DNA of 19,142 nucleotides. Source: JBJXGC01 sp046154545 (GTDB lineage: Bacteria > Chloroflexota > Dehalococcoidia > Tepidiformales > Tepidiformaceae). Positions 1 to 7,154 of the stretch are shown piece by piece (position 1 is the stretch's first letter; the number at the start of each line of letters is the position of its first letter). Position numbers and translations under genes: made by a program. Under the pieces are notes generated by a model. The model saw only the letters and a list, made by a program, of their open reading frames with translations, was not told where the DNA came from and did no database searches. The DNA is taken from the NCBI GenBank assembly GCA_046154545.1, contig JBJXGC010000227.1:1-19142 (forward strand), read 5' to 3'.

Positions 1-520
1 AGAGCGGGATCGTGCCCCGGCGGCTCTCCGCCTTCTTCGGGAACATCCGCATGCTGGTGTACTGCTTGAACCGCCCTTCGAAGCTCGATGTCTCCGTCTC
101 CCAGAGGTTGCGGTAGACGCGGAGATATTCGTCCGTGCGGGCCCCCCGCTCGGCGAACGGCACGCCCAGGGCATCGAACTCCTGCTCCAGCCAGCCGGCG
201 CCCACGCCGACGATCAGGCGGCCGCTGCTCAGGTAGTCCACCGTGCTCAGGAACTTCGCCGTGAACACCGGATCCCGGTAAGGGACGATGAGGACGCTTG
301 TGCCCAGCTTCACGTGGCGCGTTTCCGCTGCAAGGTAGGCCAGCAGGGCCAGTGGCTCGTCCATGAATTCGGGGATGTAGCCCGAGCCCTCCGGCACGAT
401 GATGTGGTCGCTCACCCAGAGCGAATCGAATCCGATGTCCTCAACGGCGCGGGCCATCGCCCGGATGGCCTCCGGTGTGGCGAAAGCGTTGGCATGGGGA
501 ATGGCGACTCCGTAGCGCAC
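1..520 (-). CDS. LLM-family (luciferase-like, probably F420-dependent) oxidoreductase, 3' end cut off by the window
   Basis: The reverse strand from a GTG at 520 encodes about 173 residues and runs off the left edge. Near the start it reads RYGVAIPHANAF, then a segment with DIGFDSLWVSDHI, then KLGTSVLIVPYRDP and a strand ending GRLIVGVGAGW. This succession is typical of the TIM-barrel luciferase-like monooxygenase family, whose bacterial members of this type commonly use reduced F420 or FMN to oxidise or reduce small organic substrates. A purine-rich GAGAGG lies 8 nt upstream of the GTG and supports this start. Family membership is confident. The cofactor and the substrate cannot be told from the N-terminal half alone. 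The next gene on the same strand (PilZ) ends about 100 nt upstream, so the two may or may not be co-transcribed. Confidence 0.9.
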   Translation of the reverse strand, partial: MRYGVAIPHANAFATPEAIRAMARAVEDIGFDSLWVSDHIIVPEGSGYIPEFMDEPLALLAYLAAETRHVKLGTSVLIVPYRDPVFTAKFLSTVDYLSSGRLIVGVGAGWLEQEFDALGVPFAERGARTDEYLRVYRNLWETETSSFEGRFKQYTSMRMFPKKAESRRGTIPL

Positions 521-619
521 AGGTAGTACCTCTCGTTTGTGAACGTGGGCAGTCACCGTACCACAGCGCCGGCCGCTGGCCCTGCCCTGCCCGCCTGCCC
601 TGCGCAAGTCACCGTTCGT

Positions 620-1021
620 TCAGTGGGCCCGTTCGAACGGGAGGATGCGCGCCGTTGGCCCAGGGCGGCGCGTTTCGGTGGAGGCCTGCCGGTCCGCCAG
701 CAGGTCCCCGAGATGAGAGCGTTCATCCGGTTTCACGGAATCGAAGCGGACGTGCACGAGGGAGCCGTTCCAGGTTGGCTCGGTCGTCAGCACCGTCGCC
801 ATGAGCCGCTGCTGTTCGGCTCCGAGGCGAATGTGCAGCTCGACGCTTCGCGGGGGCTGTGCCCCCGGCTCAAGCCGGAAGAGTGCGCCGGTCGCGGAGA
901 TATCGAGCAGTGTTGCCGGGAGCGAATCGCCCGAACCGGCGACGGTGAGTGTGAGCGGCTGCCAGGCCGCGTATCTCGGCGTGCGGCGGCGTTCGCCCTG
1001 GCGAAAGAGCGTTGTCGTCAT
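620..1021 (-). CDS. PilZ domain protein (c-di-GMP binding)
   Basis: A 133-residue protein with both PilZ signatures. An arginine-rich RRRTPR lies at residues 11-16, giving the RxxxR element, and DISATG at 40-45 gives the D/NxSxxG element. In this family these residues wrap around cyclic di-GMP, so the protein is probably a stand-alone receptor that passes the second-messenger signal to a partner. No catalytic or membrane domain is attached. Its ATG overlaps the stop of the upstream 99-residue gene (ATGA), so the two are probably translationally coupled and may work together. The output (motility, surface attachment or transcription) cannot be read from the sequence. Both motifs are complete, so binding is likely. 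The C-terminal 25 residues are arginine- and proline-rich and look disordered. Confidence 0.85.
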   Translation of the reverse strand: MTTTLFRQGERRRTPRYAAWQPLTLTVAGSGDSLPATLLDISATGALFRLEPGAQPPRSVELHIRLGAEQQRLMATVLTTEPTWNGSLVHVRFDSVKPDERSHLGDLLADRQASTETRRPGPTARILPFERAH

Positions 1022-1317
1022 CGTGCCAGGCTCCCGGCGCGTGCCAGGCGGTGCCGCCAGAGCGCCCCGTGCAGGCGGCCGAAGGTTCGTGCCACCTGCC
1101 CACCGCCTTCGATCTCGGGGCGAACCGCACCCAGGAACTCGGCGATCGCCACCTGGTCGCGGCCGTAGTCGTCCACGAGCCGTTCCCAGCCGCCAGCGGT
1201 GCTGCGGGCCGCCTCCCCCGTTGCGAGCGGGAGAACCGGGGTGGAATGTCCGCGGGTGTTCGTGGTCCCGCTTCGTTTGACTCGGCTTCGGTGTGAGTTA
1301 CGCATGTGAAGCATCAT
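1018..1317 (-). CDS. small protein of unknown function, coupled to PilZ gene
   Basis: A 99-residue basic protein starting MMLHMRNSH; I do not recognise a family. The first ~40 residues are rich in Arg, Ser, Thr and Gly and look unstructured. The rest (from GGWERLVDDYG onward) looks alpha-helical, with a basic C-terminus. The start at 1317 is chosen because AAGGGA lies 8 nt upstream; the frame is open further upstream, but that extension runs into tRNA-Ser and reads as antisense tRNA sequence. The stop overlaps the PilZ start by the ATGA arrangement, which is the best evidence that this is a real gene and a functional partner of the PilZ protein. Its helical C-terminal half might be a docking segment, but this is speculation. 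Confidence 0.55.
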   Translation of the reverse strand: MMLHMRNSHRSRVKRSGTTNTRGHSTPVLPLATGEAARSTAGGWERLVDDYGRDQVAIAEFLGAVRPEIEGGGQVARTFGRLHGALWRHRLARAGSLAR

Positions 1318-1439
1318 TGCCCGCGTCCCTTGAGCTACGGTGGACGTGCGGTGGCCGTGAAGTGGCGGGCGCGTGCACGCCCGGTGGACGCGCGGTGGAC
1401 GGCCGGAAGCCCCGGGTGACCGCAACCCCCATCGCCCAA

Positions 1440-1445
1440 TACAAT
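1440..1445 (+). promoter_or_regulatory. -10 element of tRNA-Ser promoter
   Basis: TACAAT (5 of 6 to the sigma-70 consensus) lies 10 nt before the first base of the tRNA. GTGACC, 18 bp further upstream at 1416-1421, is a plausible -35 (4 of 6). Confidence 0.5.
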
Positions 1446-1455
1446 GAACGCGTGC

Positions 1456-1547
1456 GGAGGGGTCGCATAGTGGCCTAGTGCGGGCGCCTGCTAAGCGCTT
1501 ACCGGGGGTAACTTCGGTCGAGAGTTCGAATCTCTCCCCCTCCGCCA
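1456..1547 (+). tRNA. tRNA-Ser (anticodon GCU), CCA encoded
   Basis: Acceptor arms GGAGGGG and CCCCTCC pair perfectly. The anticodon stem GGCGC/GCGCT encloses loop CTGCTAA with anticodon GCT at 1490-1492. A long variable arm marks a class II tRNA, as expected for serine. The T arm GAGAG-TTCGAAT-CTCTC is perfect. Discriminator G is followed by an encoded CCA at 1545-1547. It reads AGC/AGU codons. The miaB start lies about 60 nt downstream with no terminator visible between, so co-transcription is possible. Confidence 0.97.
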
Positions 1548-1608
1548 CCCAGGGCCCTTAGCTGGTGGCCATTGGCCGACAGCGCGACCGCATGCCGTGT
1601 ACCCCGAT

Positions 1609-3000
1609 ATGACTGAACTAACCGCCGCCGCCGACCCGCATACCGATGAGTTCCTGGAGCTGCTGTCAGTGGCCGCCGCCCGGCCAACGGCCAACGGCCC
1701 ACGCCGAGCAGTCAGCCGTTACTACCTCTGGACCGTCGGCTGTCAGATGAACAGGGCGGACAGCGACAAGCTCGCCGCCGGCTTCGACCGCATTGGCCTC
1801 AAGGCTACGGACCGGGCCGAGCGCGCTGACATCGTCGTGATCAACACCTGCAGCGTCCGCCAGCACGCCGAGGACCGGGCCTATTCCAAGCTCGGCCGCA
1901 TGCGCGAACTCAAACTCGACCGGCCGGAACTCAAGCTCGCCGTGATGGGTTGCATGGTCGGCCTCAAGACGGATGACCTCCAGAAGCGCTATCCGTTCGT
2001 CGATGTCTTCGCCCGGCCGCAGCAGTTCGACGGCATCATGGAACTCGTCGAAGGCCCCGCCGAAGACCTGGGCGGTGAGTTCTGGCCCGGCACCTACGCC
2101 ATCCCCGAGGGCCCGGCCGCCTTCGTCCCGGTCGTCCACGGCTGCAACAAGTTCTGCACCTATTGCATCGTCCCCTACCGCCGGGGCCGCGAAAAGAGCC
2201 GGCCCCTGGCCGAAATCCTGCGCGAGACCGCCCACCTGGCTGCCCACGGTGTCCGCGAAGTCACCCTCCTCGGCCAGACCGTCGAGGCTTATGGCCACGA
2301 CCTCCCGGGCCAGCCGGATCTGGGCGACCTCATGCGTGAGCTCTCCGCCATCCCCCAGCTGCAGCGCATCCGCTTCCTCACCTCCTATCCTCGCGACATG
2401 ACCGCCCGCATCCTCGAGGCCGTCGCCGCCCTCCCGAAAGTCATGGAGTGCTTCTCGCTCCCCGTCCAGGCGGGCAGCGACTCCGTCCTTGAGTCGATGC
2501 GGCGCGGTTACACCGTCGATGAGTATCGCGCCAAGGTGCGGGAAGTCCGCGCCCTCATGCCCGACGCAGGCATTACGACCGACATCATCGTCGGTTACCC
2601 GGGGGAGACCGCCGCCGACTTCGCCCGGACCTGTGAGCTCCTCGAAGAGCTCCGGTTCGACAAAGTGCACGTCGCGGCCTACTCGCCCCGTCCCGGCACG
2701 ATCGCCTTCCGCACCATGCCAGACGATGTCCCCGCCGGGGTCAAAGCGGAGCGCCTCCACCGCGTCGAAGAGATCGAGGGCGCCATCTCCCTCGACATCA
2801 ATAGCGCCTACGCGGGCACGACCCAGCAAGTCCTGATCGAGGGGGTCCGCGGCACGCAACCCTTTGGCCGGACGCGCACCGGCAAGCTCGTCCACCTCGA
2901 CGTCCCGGCCCGCGTAGGGTCCCTCGTCGATGTCCTTATCGAACACGCCGGCCCGTTCTCGCTCCGTGGCCAGCCCAGGGACGCCCTCGCCATCGTCTGA
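1609..3000 (+). CDS. miaB: MiaB, tRNA-2-methylthio-N6-isopentenyladenosine methylthiotransferase
   Basis: Radical-SAM methylthiotransferase that adds a methylthio group to i6A37 in tRNAs reading UNN codons. The 463-residue protein has all three parts of the family. The N-terminal UPF0004 domain carries cysteines in TVGCQMN (C45), NTCSVR (C81) and MGCM (C115), which hold the auxiliary 4Fe-4S cluster. The radical-SAM core has GCNKFCTYC (C179, C183, C186). A C-terminal TRAM domain lies at about residues 400-460. LLGQTVEAYG replaces the usual LLGQNVNSYG, so MiaB is favoured over MtaB or RimO. An in-frame GTG four codons upstream (1597) is an alternative start; neither start has a convincing ribosome-binding site. 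The oxidoreductase gene follows after 20 nt, probably in the same transcript. Confidence 0.95.
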   Translation: MTELTAAADPHTDEFLELLSVAAARPTANGPRRAVSRYYLWTVGCQMNRADSDKLAAGFDRIGLKATDRAERADIVVINTCSVRQHAEDRAYSKLGRMRELKLDRPELKLAVMGCMVGLKTDDLQKRYPFVDVFARPQQFDGIMELVEGPAEDLGGEFWPGTYAIPEGPAAFVPVVHGCNKFCTYCIVPYRRGREKSRPLAEILRETAHLAAHGVREVTLLGQTVEAYGHDLPGQPDLGDLMRELSAIPQLQRIRFLTSYPRDMTARILEAVAALPKVMECFSLPVQAGSDSVLESMRRGYTVDEYRAKVREVRALMPDAGITTDIIVGYPGETAADFARTCELLEELRFDKVHVAAYSPRPGTIAFRTMPDDVPAGVKAERLHRVEEIEGAISLDINSAYAGTTQQVLIEGVRGTQPFGRTRTGKLVHLDVPARVGSLVDVLIEHAGPFSLRGQPRDALAIV

Positions 3001-3020
3001 TGGGGCGTGGGGATAGCTGA

Positions 3021-4043
3021 ATGGCACTTCGGATAGGCTTCATCGGGGCGGGCGGCAACGTCAGGCTCCGCCTCGCTCCTGGCTTCCGCGCCATCCCGGA
3101 CGTTGAATTCACGGCCGTGTGTAACCGCTCAGCGGAAAGCAGCGCCCGCGCCGCCGCCGAGTTCGGCATCGGGCGCGTTTGCGAGACGCCCGCCGAGCTC
3201 ATCGGCGCGGCCGATGTCGATGCTGTCTGTATCGGAACCTGGCCGTATCGCCATCGCGAGTACACGGTGGCCGCCCTCCGTGCCGGCAAGCACGTGCTCT
3301 GTGAGGCGCGGATGGCGATGGACGCGGGCGAAGGTGCGGAGATGCTGGCTGTCTCCCGCGAATTTCCGGGCCTCGTCGCCCAGCTCGTGCCCGCGCCCTT
3401 CGACTTCCGGCTCGGGCCCACGATCATGCGGCTCATCTCCGAAGGCGCCCTCGGCGATATCACGGAAGCGTCAATACAGGTCCTCAACGCCTCCGGCCTC
3501 GACCCGGCCGCCCCCCTCCAGTGGCGCCACCGCAGCGACTATTCGGGACATAACATCATGATGCTCGGCATCTACAACGAGATCGCCCAACGCTGGCTGG
3601 GCGATACCCGCAGCCTCTATGCCCGCGGCAGCGTCACGGTCTCGGCACGGCGCGACCCCGAAACCGGCACGACGATGAAGATCGAGATCCCGGATGCGCT
3701 CCACATCGTCGCCGAACTGGCCTCGGGGCCGGCTGTCCTCTACCACGTCAGCAACGTGGCGGGCGGCGCTCCGTTCTCCGGTATCCTCGTCCACGGCACG
3801 AAGGCCACCCTTCGCTGGTCCCCGGACGACACCGCGCAGCTCGTGCCACACGGGGGCGAAGCCGTACCTATCGAGCCCGACCCCGGCACGGACCGCGGCT
3901 GGTGCGTCGAGGCCGACTTCGTCGATTCTATCCGCGAGGGGACGCCCGTCCGCCTCACGAGCTTCGAAGACGGCCTAAAGTACATGCGCTTCACCGACGC
4001 CTGCTGGCAAAGCTGGCGCGAGGGCCGCGTCGTCTCGCTGTGA
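3021..4043 (+). CDS. Gfo/Idh/MocA-family oxidoreductase with altered EKP motif
   Basis: A 340-residue protein of the usual length for NAD(P)-dependent Gfo/Idh/MocA dehydrogenases. The Rossmann start IGFIGAGGNVR (residues 5-15) is the nucleotide-binding loop. The strand-turn AGKHVLCEARMAM (88-100) is the place where the family normally has EKP, whose lysine is catalytic. Here it reads E95-A96-R97, so the lysine is absent. The C-terminal substrate domain follows (about 120-330). Substrates in this family are sugars, inositols and related alcohols; this member's substrate is unknown, and with the lysine missing it may use a different mechanism or have a non-dehydrogenase role. A GGGGA lies 7 nt before the ATG. 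It follows miaB by 20 nt and converges on yqgE, whose stop lies 19 nt beyond. Confidence 0.85.
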   Translation: MALRIGFIGAGGNVRLRLAPGFRAIPDVEFTAVCNRSAESSARAAAEFGIGRVCETPAELIGAADVDAVCIGTWPYRHREYTVAALRAGKHVLCEARMAMDAGEGAEMLAVSREFPGLVAQLVPAPFDFRLGPTIMRLISEGALGDITEASIQVLNASGLDPAAPLQWRHRSDYSGHNIMMLGIYNEIAQRWLGDTRSLYARGSVTVSARRDPETGTTMKIEIPDALHIVAELASGPAVLYHVSNVAGGAPFSGILVHGTKATLRWSPDDTAQLVPHGGEAVPIEPDPGTDRGWCVEADFVDSIREGTPVRLTSFEDGLKYMRFTDACWQSWREGRVVSL

Positions 4044-4062
4044 TCCCGTGTGCCGCCGGCCG

Positions 4063-4617
4063 TCAGTTCTGGCTGGCGTCCTCCGGGAAGTAGGCGAACA
4101 TCGCCAGTTTTCCCGGTTGGCGGCGCAGGACCTCCCGCCAGAGGTCGCCGGGCGCGCGCGTAAACAGGTCGCCGGGTCCCGGCTCGATGACGAACCAGGC
4201 CTCCGCCTGCAGCTCCTCGTCGAGCTGGCCAGGGGACCAGCCCGCGTAGCCCGTGAAGATCCGGAGGTCGATCAGCTCCGGCGCCAGCGCCGACGTGTCC
4301 TGGGAGAGGTCCACGAGGCCGAGTGTCCCGGTGATCGCCATCCATCCCTCGTCCGGCGCCCGGTCGCGGGTCCGTGCGAGCCCGTAGGCCGAGGCTGGCT
4401 CGACGGGCCCGCCCCGGAATAGCGCTGTCGGCGATGACACCACATCGAGCCATTGCGGGAGGTGGTCGGCGACCTCCATCTCCAGCGGCCGGTTCAGCAC
4501 GAGCCCGAATGATCCGCCATCGCTGTGGGCGCAGATGAACACGACCGTCCGATCGAAGTTCGGGTCTTTGAGGAGGGGGCTGGCGATCAGGATCTTCCCG
4601 GTCAGGGGCTGGGTCAT
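4063..4617 (-). CDS. YqgE/AlgH family protein (UPF0301)
   Basis: A 184-residue protein beginning MTQPLTGKILIASPLLKD, the hallmark N-terminus of the YqgE/AlgH family, followed by FDRTVVFICAHSDGGSFGLV, FRGGPVEP near the middle and FTGYAGWSPGQLDEEL towards the C-terminus. All the conserved blocks are present and the length is typical (about 180-190). The family is widespread, cytoplasmic and of uncertain biochemical role; AlgH was named from alginate regulation in Pseudomonas, which should not be transferred here. A second ATG four codons upstream (4629) is possible, but the downstream one gives the standard N-terminus. It is convergent with the preceding gene and divergent from the UspA-like gene. 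Confidence 0.92.
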   Translation of the reverse strand: MTQPLTGKILIASPLLKDPNFDRTVVFICAHSDGGSFGLVLNRPLEMEVADHLPQWLDVVSSPTALFRGGPVEPASAYGLARTRDRAPDEGWMAITGTLGLVDLSQDTSALAPELIDLRIFTGYAGWSPGQLDEELQAEAWFVIEPGPGDLFTRAPGDLWREVLRRQPGKLAMFAYFPEDASQN

Positions 4618-4757
4618 GCCGCGAATCATCGCACGCCGCCCGTCTGTCCGGCTGGCGGCCCGTTCAGCGAAACCCGCTCGAAACGCGCCGTTGTTACGCT
4701 GCGTCTCATGAACTGTCCGTCCACGGCGGCCGCGAGTAACGCGGCCACTCCTCCGCA

Positions 4758-5210
4758 GTGAGCGCCCGCATCATGGCGGCCCTCCTCAACGACGACCTGG
4801 CGCCGCTCGTTATCGAACGTGCGGCGGCGCTGGCCGCGGGCGCCGAGCCGGCCGCACTCCTCTATGTCGCCGTCATCGACTCCGGGTCCTTGGCCGCGCT
4901 CGAATACGTGGACGACACGGTGGAACCACGTGTCCGCCTCGAAGAGGAGGCTGGCTTCGCCTTCGAAGAGGCCCGCACGATCGCTCGGAGGCGTGGCCTA
5001 GAGCCCGAAACGGCTGTCCTTCGAGCGGTCGATCGCGACCTCGCGGACGTGCTCGCCGCGCAAGCCGCCGACTGGCGGGCCACCACGATCGTGCTCGGCG
5101 AGCCTCGCCGCGGAGCGTTGCTCCGCCGCCTTTCCCGGACCACGGCCGACGCGGTTGAGAAGGAGGTTGGCAGCACCGTAAGCGTGGTCCGGGTCCGGCC
5201 TGTCCCCTGA
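4758..5210 (+). CDS. UspA-like universal stress family protein, degenerate nucleotide loop
   Basis: A 150-residue single-domain protein that fits the universal stress protein fold. It has a first strand RIMAALLND, a second strand AALLYVAVID, an acidic helical middle, and a C-terminal stretch TIVLGEPRRGALLRRLSRTTADAV followed by a final strand STVSVVRV. The C-terminal block corresponds to the family's ATP loop (G-2x-G-9x-G-S/T), but the terminal GS/GT is replaced by RT and the glycine spacing is altered, so ATP binding is doubtful. The start is a GTG, chosen because it gives the usual short lead before the first strand; no clear ribosome-binding site is visible. It is a lone gene, convergent with tRNA-Ala downstream. 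The assignment rests on fold-like pattern and is moderate. Confidence 0.6.
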   Translation: MSARIMAALLNDDLAPLVIERAAALAAGAEPAALLYVAVIDSGSLAALEYVDDTVEPRVRLEEEAGFAFEEARTIARRRGLEPETAVLRAVDRDLADVLAAQAADWRATTIVLGEPRRGALLRRLSRTTADAVEKEVGSTVSVVRVRPVP

Positions 5211-5260
5211 GCGCGGTTTGCGAAGGCGGCTCACGGCCGAGCAGGATGACCTGCGGTGTG

Positions 5261-5336
5261 TGGTGGAGCTGGAGGGATTCGAACCCTCTACCTCAACACT
5301 GCCAGTGTTGCGCTCTCCCAATTGAGCTACAGCCCC
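5261..5336 (-). tRNA. tRNA-Ala (anticodon GGC), CCA encoded
   Basis: On the minus strand the acceptor arms GGGGCTG and CAGCTCC pair (one G-U), the anticodon stem CAACA/TGTTG encloses CTGGCAG with anticodon GGC, and the T arm GAGGG-TTCGAAT-CCCTC is perfect. Discriminator A is followed by an encoded CCA (5261-5263). It reads GCC/GCU codons. The 76-nt length is canonical. Confidence 0.97.
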
Positions 5337-5349
5337 GCGACCGCTCCCG

Positions 5350-5379
5350 ATGGTAGCAGTGGCTCCGCGCTTGCGGCAA
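5350..5379 (-). promoter_or_regulatory. probable promoter of tRNA-Ala
   Basis: On the minus strand TTGCCG (5374-5379) and TACCAT (5350-5355) are separated by 18 bp and end 13 nt before the tRNA, a normal sigma-70-like spacing. Confidence 0.45.
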
Positions 5380-5406
5380 TGCGAATGCGCCGCGACAACC
5401 GCCCGC

Positions 5407-5982
5407 TCAGGCGCCGAACGCCTCGGTCACGCCGTAGGCGGCTTGCTGGGCCTCGAACCGGGCCACTTCGTGGCTCAACACGAGGAGGTCGTGTTTCTGG
5501 CCTGCGCGGTCCTTCACATGGTCACGGAGGAGCGCCTCCGGGCGGAAGCCGAGCCCTTCGAACACGGCGATGGCGCCCTTTTGGTCGAGGGTCATCTGCG
5601 CCATCATCTTCTCCATCCCCATGCCCAGCGCCAGGGCAAACGCTTCCTGCGTAAGCACCCGGCCGAGGCCCTTGCCACGCATCGACGTGGCCGTCAGCAC
5701 ACGCAACTCCGCGACATGTGCTGACCAGCGTTGCGGGGTCCGCTGCACCGCCGCATACCCCAGCATCTGCTGGCCATCAAGCGCCACGATGATGTCGGCG
5801 TTCGGGTCGGCAATCCACTCCTCGACGACCTTATCTTGTGTCAGGTCTCTCGCCAGGAAGAGGAGGTCGTGCTCCGGCAGGGAGCGGGCAAGCGCAACTA
5901 CGCGATCCCGGTCACCGGCGGCCGCCATGCGGAACGTAATCGGCTTTCCGCCGACGGTAAGCTGTAAGGGATACTCGTGCAT
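5407..5982 (-). CDS. GNAT-family N-acetyltransferase, last gene of the PHA operon
   Basis: A 191-residue protein with a GNAT fold. The acetyl-CoA pyrophosphate loop RGKGLG (motif A) is preceded by the strand VAELRVLTATSMRGKG and followed by a helix and KGAIAVFEGLGFRPEA, the motif B region where GNATs typically have a GFxxE-type segment. The substrate may be a small molecule or a protein and cannot be told from the sequence. The start at 5982 is preceded by GGAG with a 7-nt gap, and this ribosome-binding site lies directly after the phaC stop codon (TGA at 5994-5996), so the gene is translated from the same transcript as phaC. Upstream in-frame ATGs overlap phaC and lack a ribosome-binding site. 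Its role in PHA metabolism, if any, is unknown. Confidence 0.85.
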   Translation of the reverse strand: MHEYPLQLTVGGKPITFRMAAAGDRDRVVALARSLPEHDLLFLARDLTQDKVVEEWIADPNADIIVALDGQQMLGYAAVQRTPQRWSAHVAELRVLTATSMRGKGLGRVLTQEAFALALGMGMEKMMAQMTLDQKGAIAVFEGLGFRPEALLRDHVKDRAGQKHDLLVLSHEVARFEAQQAAYGVTEAFGA

Positions 5983-5993
5983 GCCTTCGCTCC

Positions 5994-7076
5994 TCATACT
6001 GAACGCTCTGACAGCCAGGCGTCGAGTTGTGGCCACAGTCTGAACATCGCATTGCCACCTGCCACCAGGCTGACGTGGCCGCCTTTCATCATCACTTCGC
6101 GTTTGTCCTCGCTTCCAACCATCGGGACAAGGTCTTTCGCCGCCTCGTACGGCACGATGTGGTCGTGTTCGGCGACGACGTGCAGGAACGGCACGCGGAT
6201 CTCCGAAAGCAGCACTGGCCGGCCCCCGAGTTCGAACTTGCCCTTATACAGCTTGTTCTCCCACATCAGTTCCTTCGTGTTCTGGCGGAAGCACTCGCCC
6301 GGGAAGGGGATCTGGTCGGCCCCCCAGCGGTCGAACATCCGGAAGGACTTCACAAAGTCGTCGTTCCACATGTTGTCCCAGAGCCGGACTTGCCCGATCA
6401 CCTTCGAAACCGGCCGCAACATGTCAAACGATGCGTACATCATCTCCGGCGGCACGTTCCCGAGCGTATCCACGATCCGGTCCACGTCGAAATAACGTGG
6501 GTCGCTCCACTGCTTCATGAGTTTCATCCCGTCCGTGTTCACGGGTGTCGTGAAGCAGGCGAGGTTCTTCAGCGGACCGTCACCATGGAGGGCTGCATAC
6601 ATCACCGAGAGCTGCCCACCCATGCAGTAGCCAACGACGGAGAGTTCGTCCTCGCCGGAGTCCTCGAGAACCCGTCCGACGCAATCCGGGATGAAATCGA
6701 GCACGTAGTCCTCGAACCGCAGCGCGCTGTCCTGTGCCCTCGGCACCCCCCAGTCGATCATGTAGACGTCGAAACCCTGCTTCAGCAGGAACTCAACGAG
6801 GCTCTGGCCCGGCGTCAGGTCGAGGATGTACGGCTTGCTGACGAGGGACATGATAAGCAGGATCGGCACCCGGTAGATCTCGTCTGCCAGGGGCCGGTAG
6901 TGGAACAACTTCAGTGTCCCCCGGCTGTAGATCGTGTCCTTCGGCGTGAGCCCCACCCCGGGGTCACCGGTGGAGATGTACTCGAGGCCCTTGACCGCCC
7001 GTTGGAGCGTCCGTTCGACCTCCGCCCGGACGCGCGACTCAACCGGCTCTGGTGGTGCGTTGTTCGGGCTCGTCAT
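5994..7076 (-). CDS. phaC: PhaC, class III/IV-type poly(3-hydroxyalkanoate) synthase catalytic subunit
   Basis: Polymerises (R)-3-hydroxyacyl-CoA into polyhydroxyalkanoate at the granule surface. The 360-residue length fits the two-subunit class III/IV enzymes and not the ~560-residue class I/II. The alpha/beta-hydrolase core shows the modified lipase box GYCMGG with catalytic C151, D305 in AEHDHIVP and H334 in KGGHVSLVAG, so the triad is complete. The ~60-residue N-terminal part includes YRVPILLIMSLVSKPYILDL, the conserved entry to the core. GGGAG lies 9 nt before the ATG. The small subunit gene is 78 nt upstream on the same strand and a phasin gene is nearby, all consistent with an intact storage pathway. 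No PhaA or PhaB (monomer supply) is present in the window; they must be elsewhere. Confidence 0.96.
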   Translation of the reverse strand: MTSPNNAPPEPVESRVRAEVERTLQRAVKGLEYISTGDPGVGLTPKDTIYSRGTLKLFHYRPLADEIYRVPILLIMSLVSKPYILDLTPGQSLVEFLLKQGFDVYMIDWGVPRAQDSALRFEDYVLDFIPDCVGRVLEDSGEDELSVVGYCMGGQLSVMYAALHGDGPLKNLACFTTPVNTDGMKLMKQWSDPRYFDVDRIVDTLGNVPPEMMYASFDMLRPVSKVIGQVRLWDNMWNDDFVKSFRMFDRWGADQIPFPGECFRQNTKELMWENKLYKGKFELGGRPVLLSEIRVPFLHVVAEHDHIVPYEAAKDLVPMVGSEDKREVMMKGGHVSLVAGGNAMFRLWPQLDAWLSERSV

Positions 7077-7154
7077 CGTTTCAAACTCCCGATCGAGGGT
7101 GGCCGGCGAGGGTCCGGCCCACAGGTGTGCCGTTCGTGGCGCTTGCGGCGTTGG

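Noticed and set aside
1338..1398. 17-bp direct repeat (16 of 17 identical) upstream of tRNA-Ser
   Set aside because: CGGTGGACG-type sequence at 1338-1354 and 1382-1398 is GC-rich and low in complexity, with no partner gene or known site; noted only.
1491..1702. short open frames such as those containing GEIRTLDRSYP near the tRNA-Ser
   Set aside because: Classical false proteins from the T-arm and acceptor of the tRNA read on the opposite strand. Similar frames around 5256-5321 come from tRNA-Ala.
1666..3027. 453-codon open frame on the minus strand
   Set aside because: Antisense to miaB; composition is an artefact of high GC, and miaB has all its iron-sulfur cysteines.
4525..4761. 78-codon open frame before the UspA-like gene
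   Set aside because: Mostly antisense to yqgE; no ribosome-binding site and no recognisable sequence.
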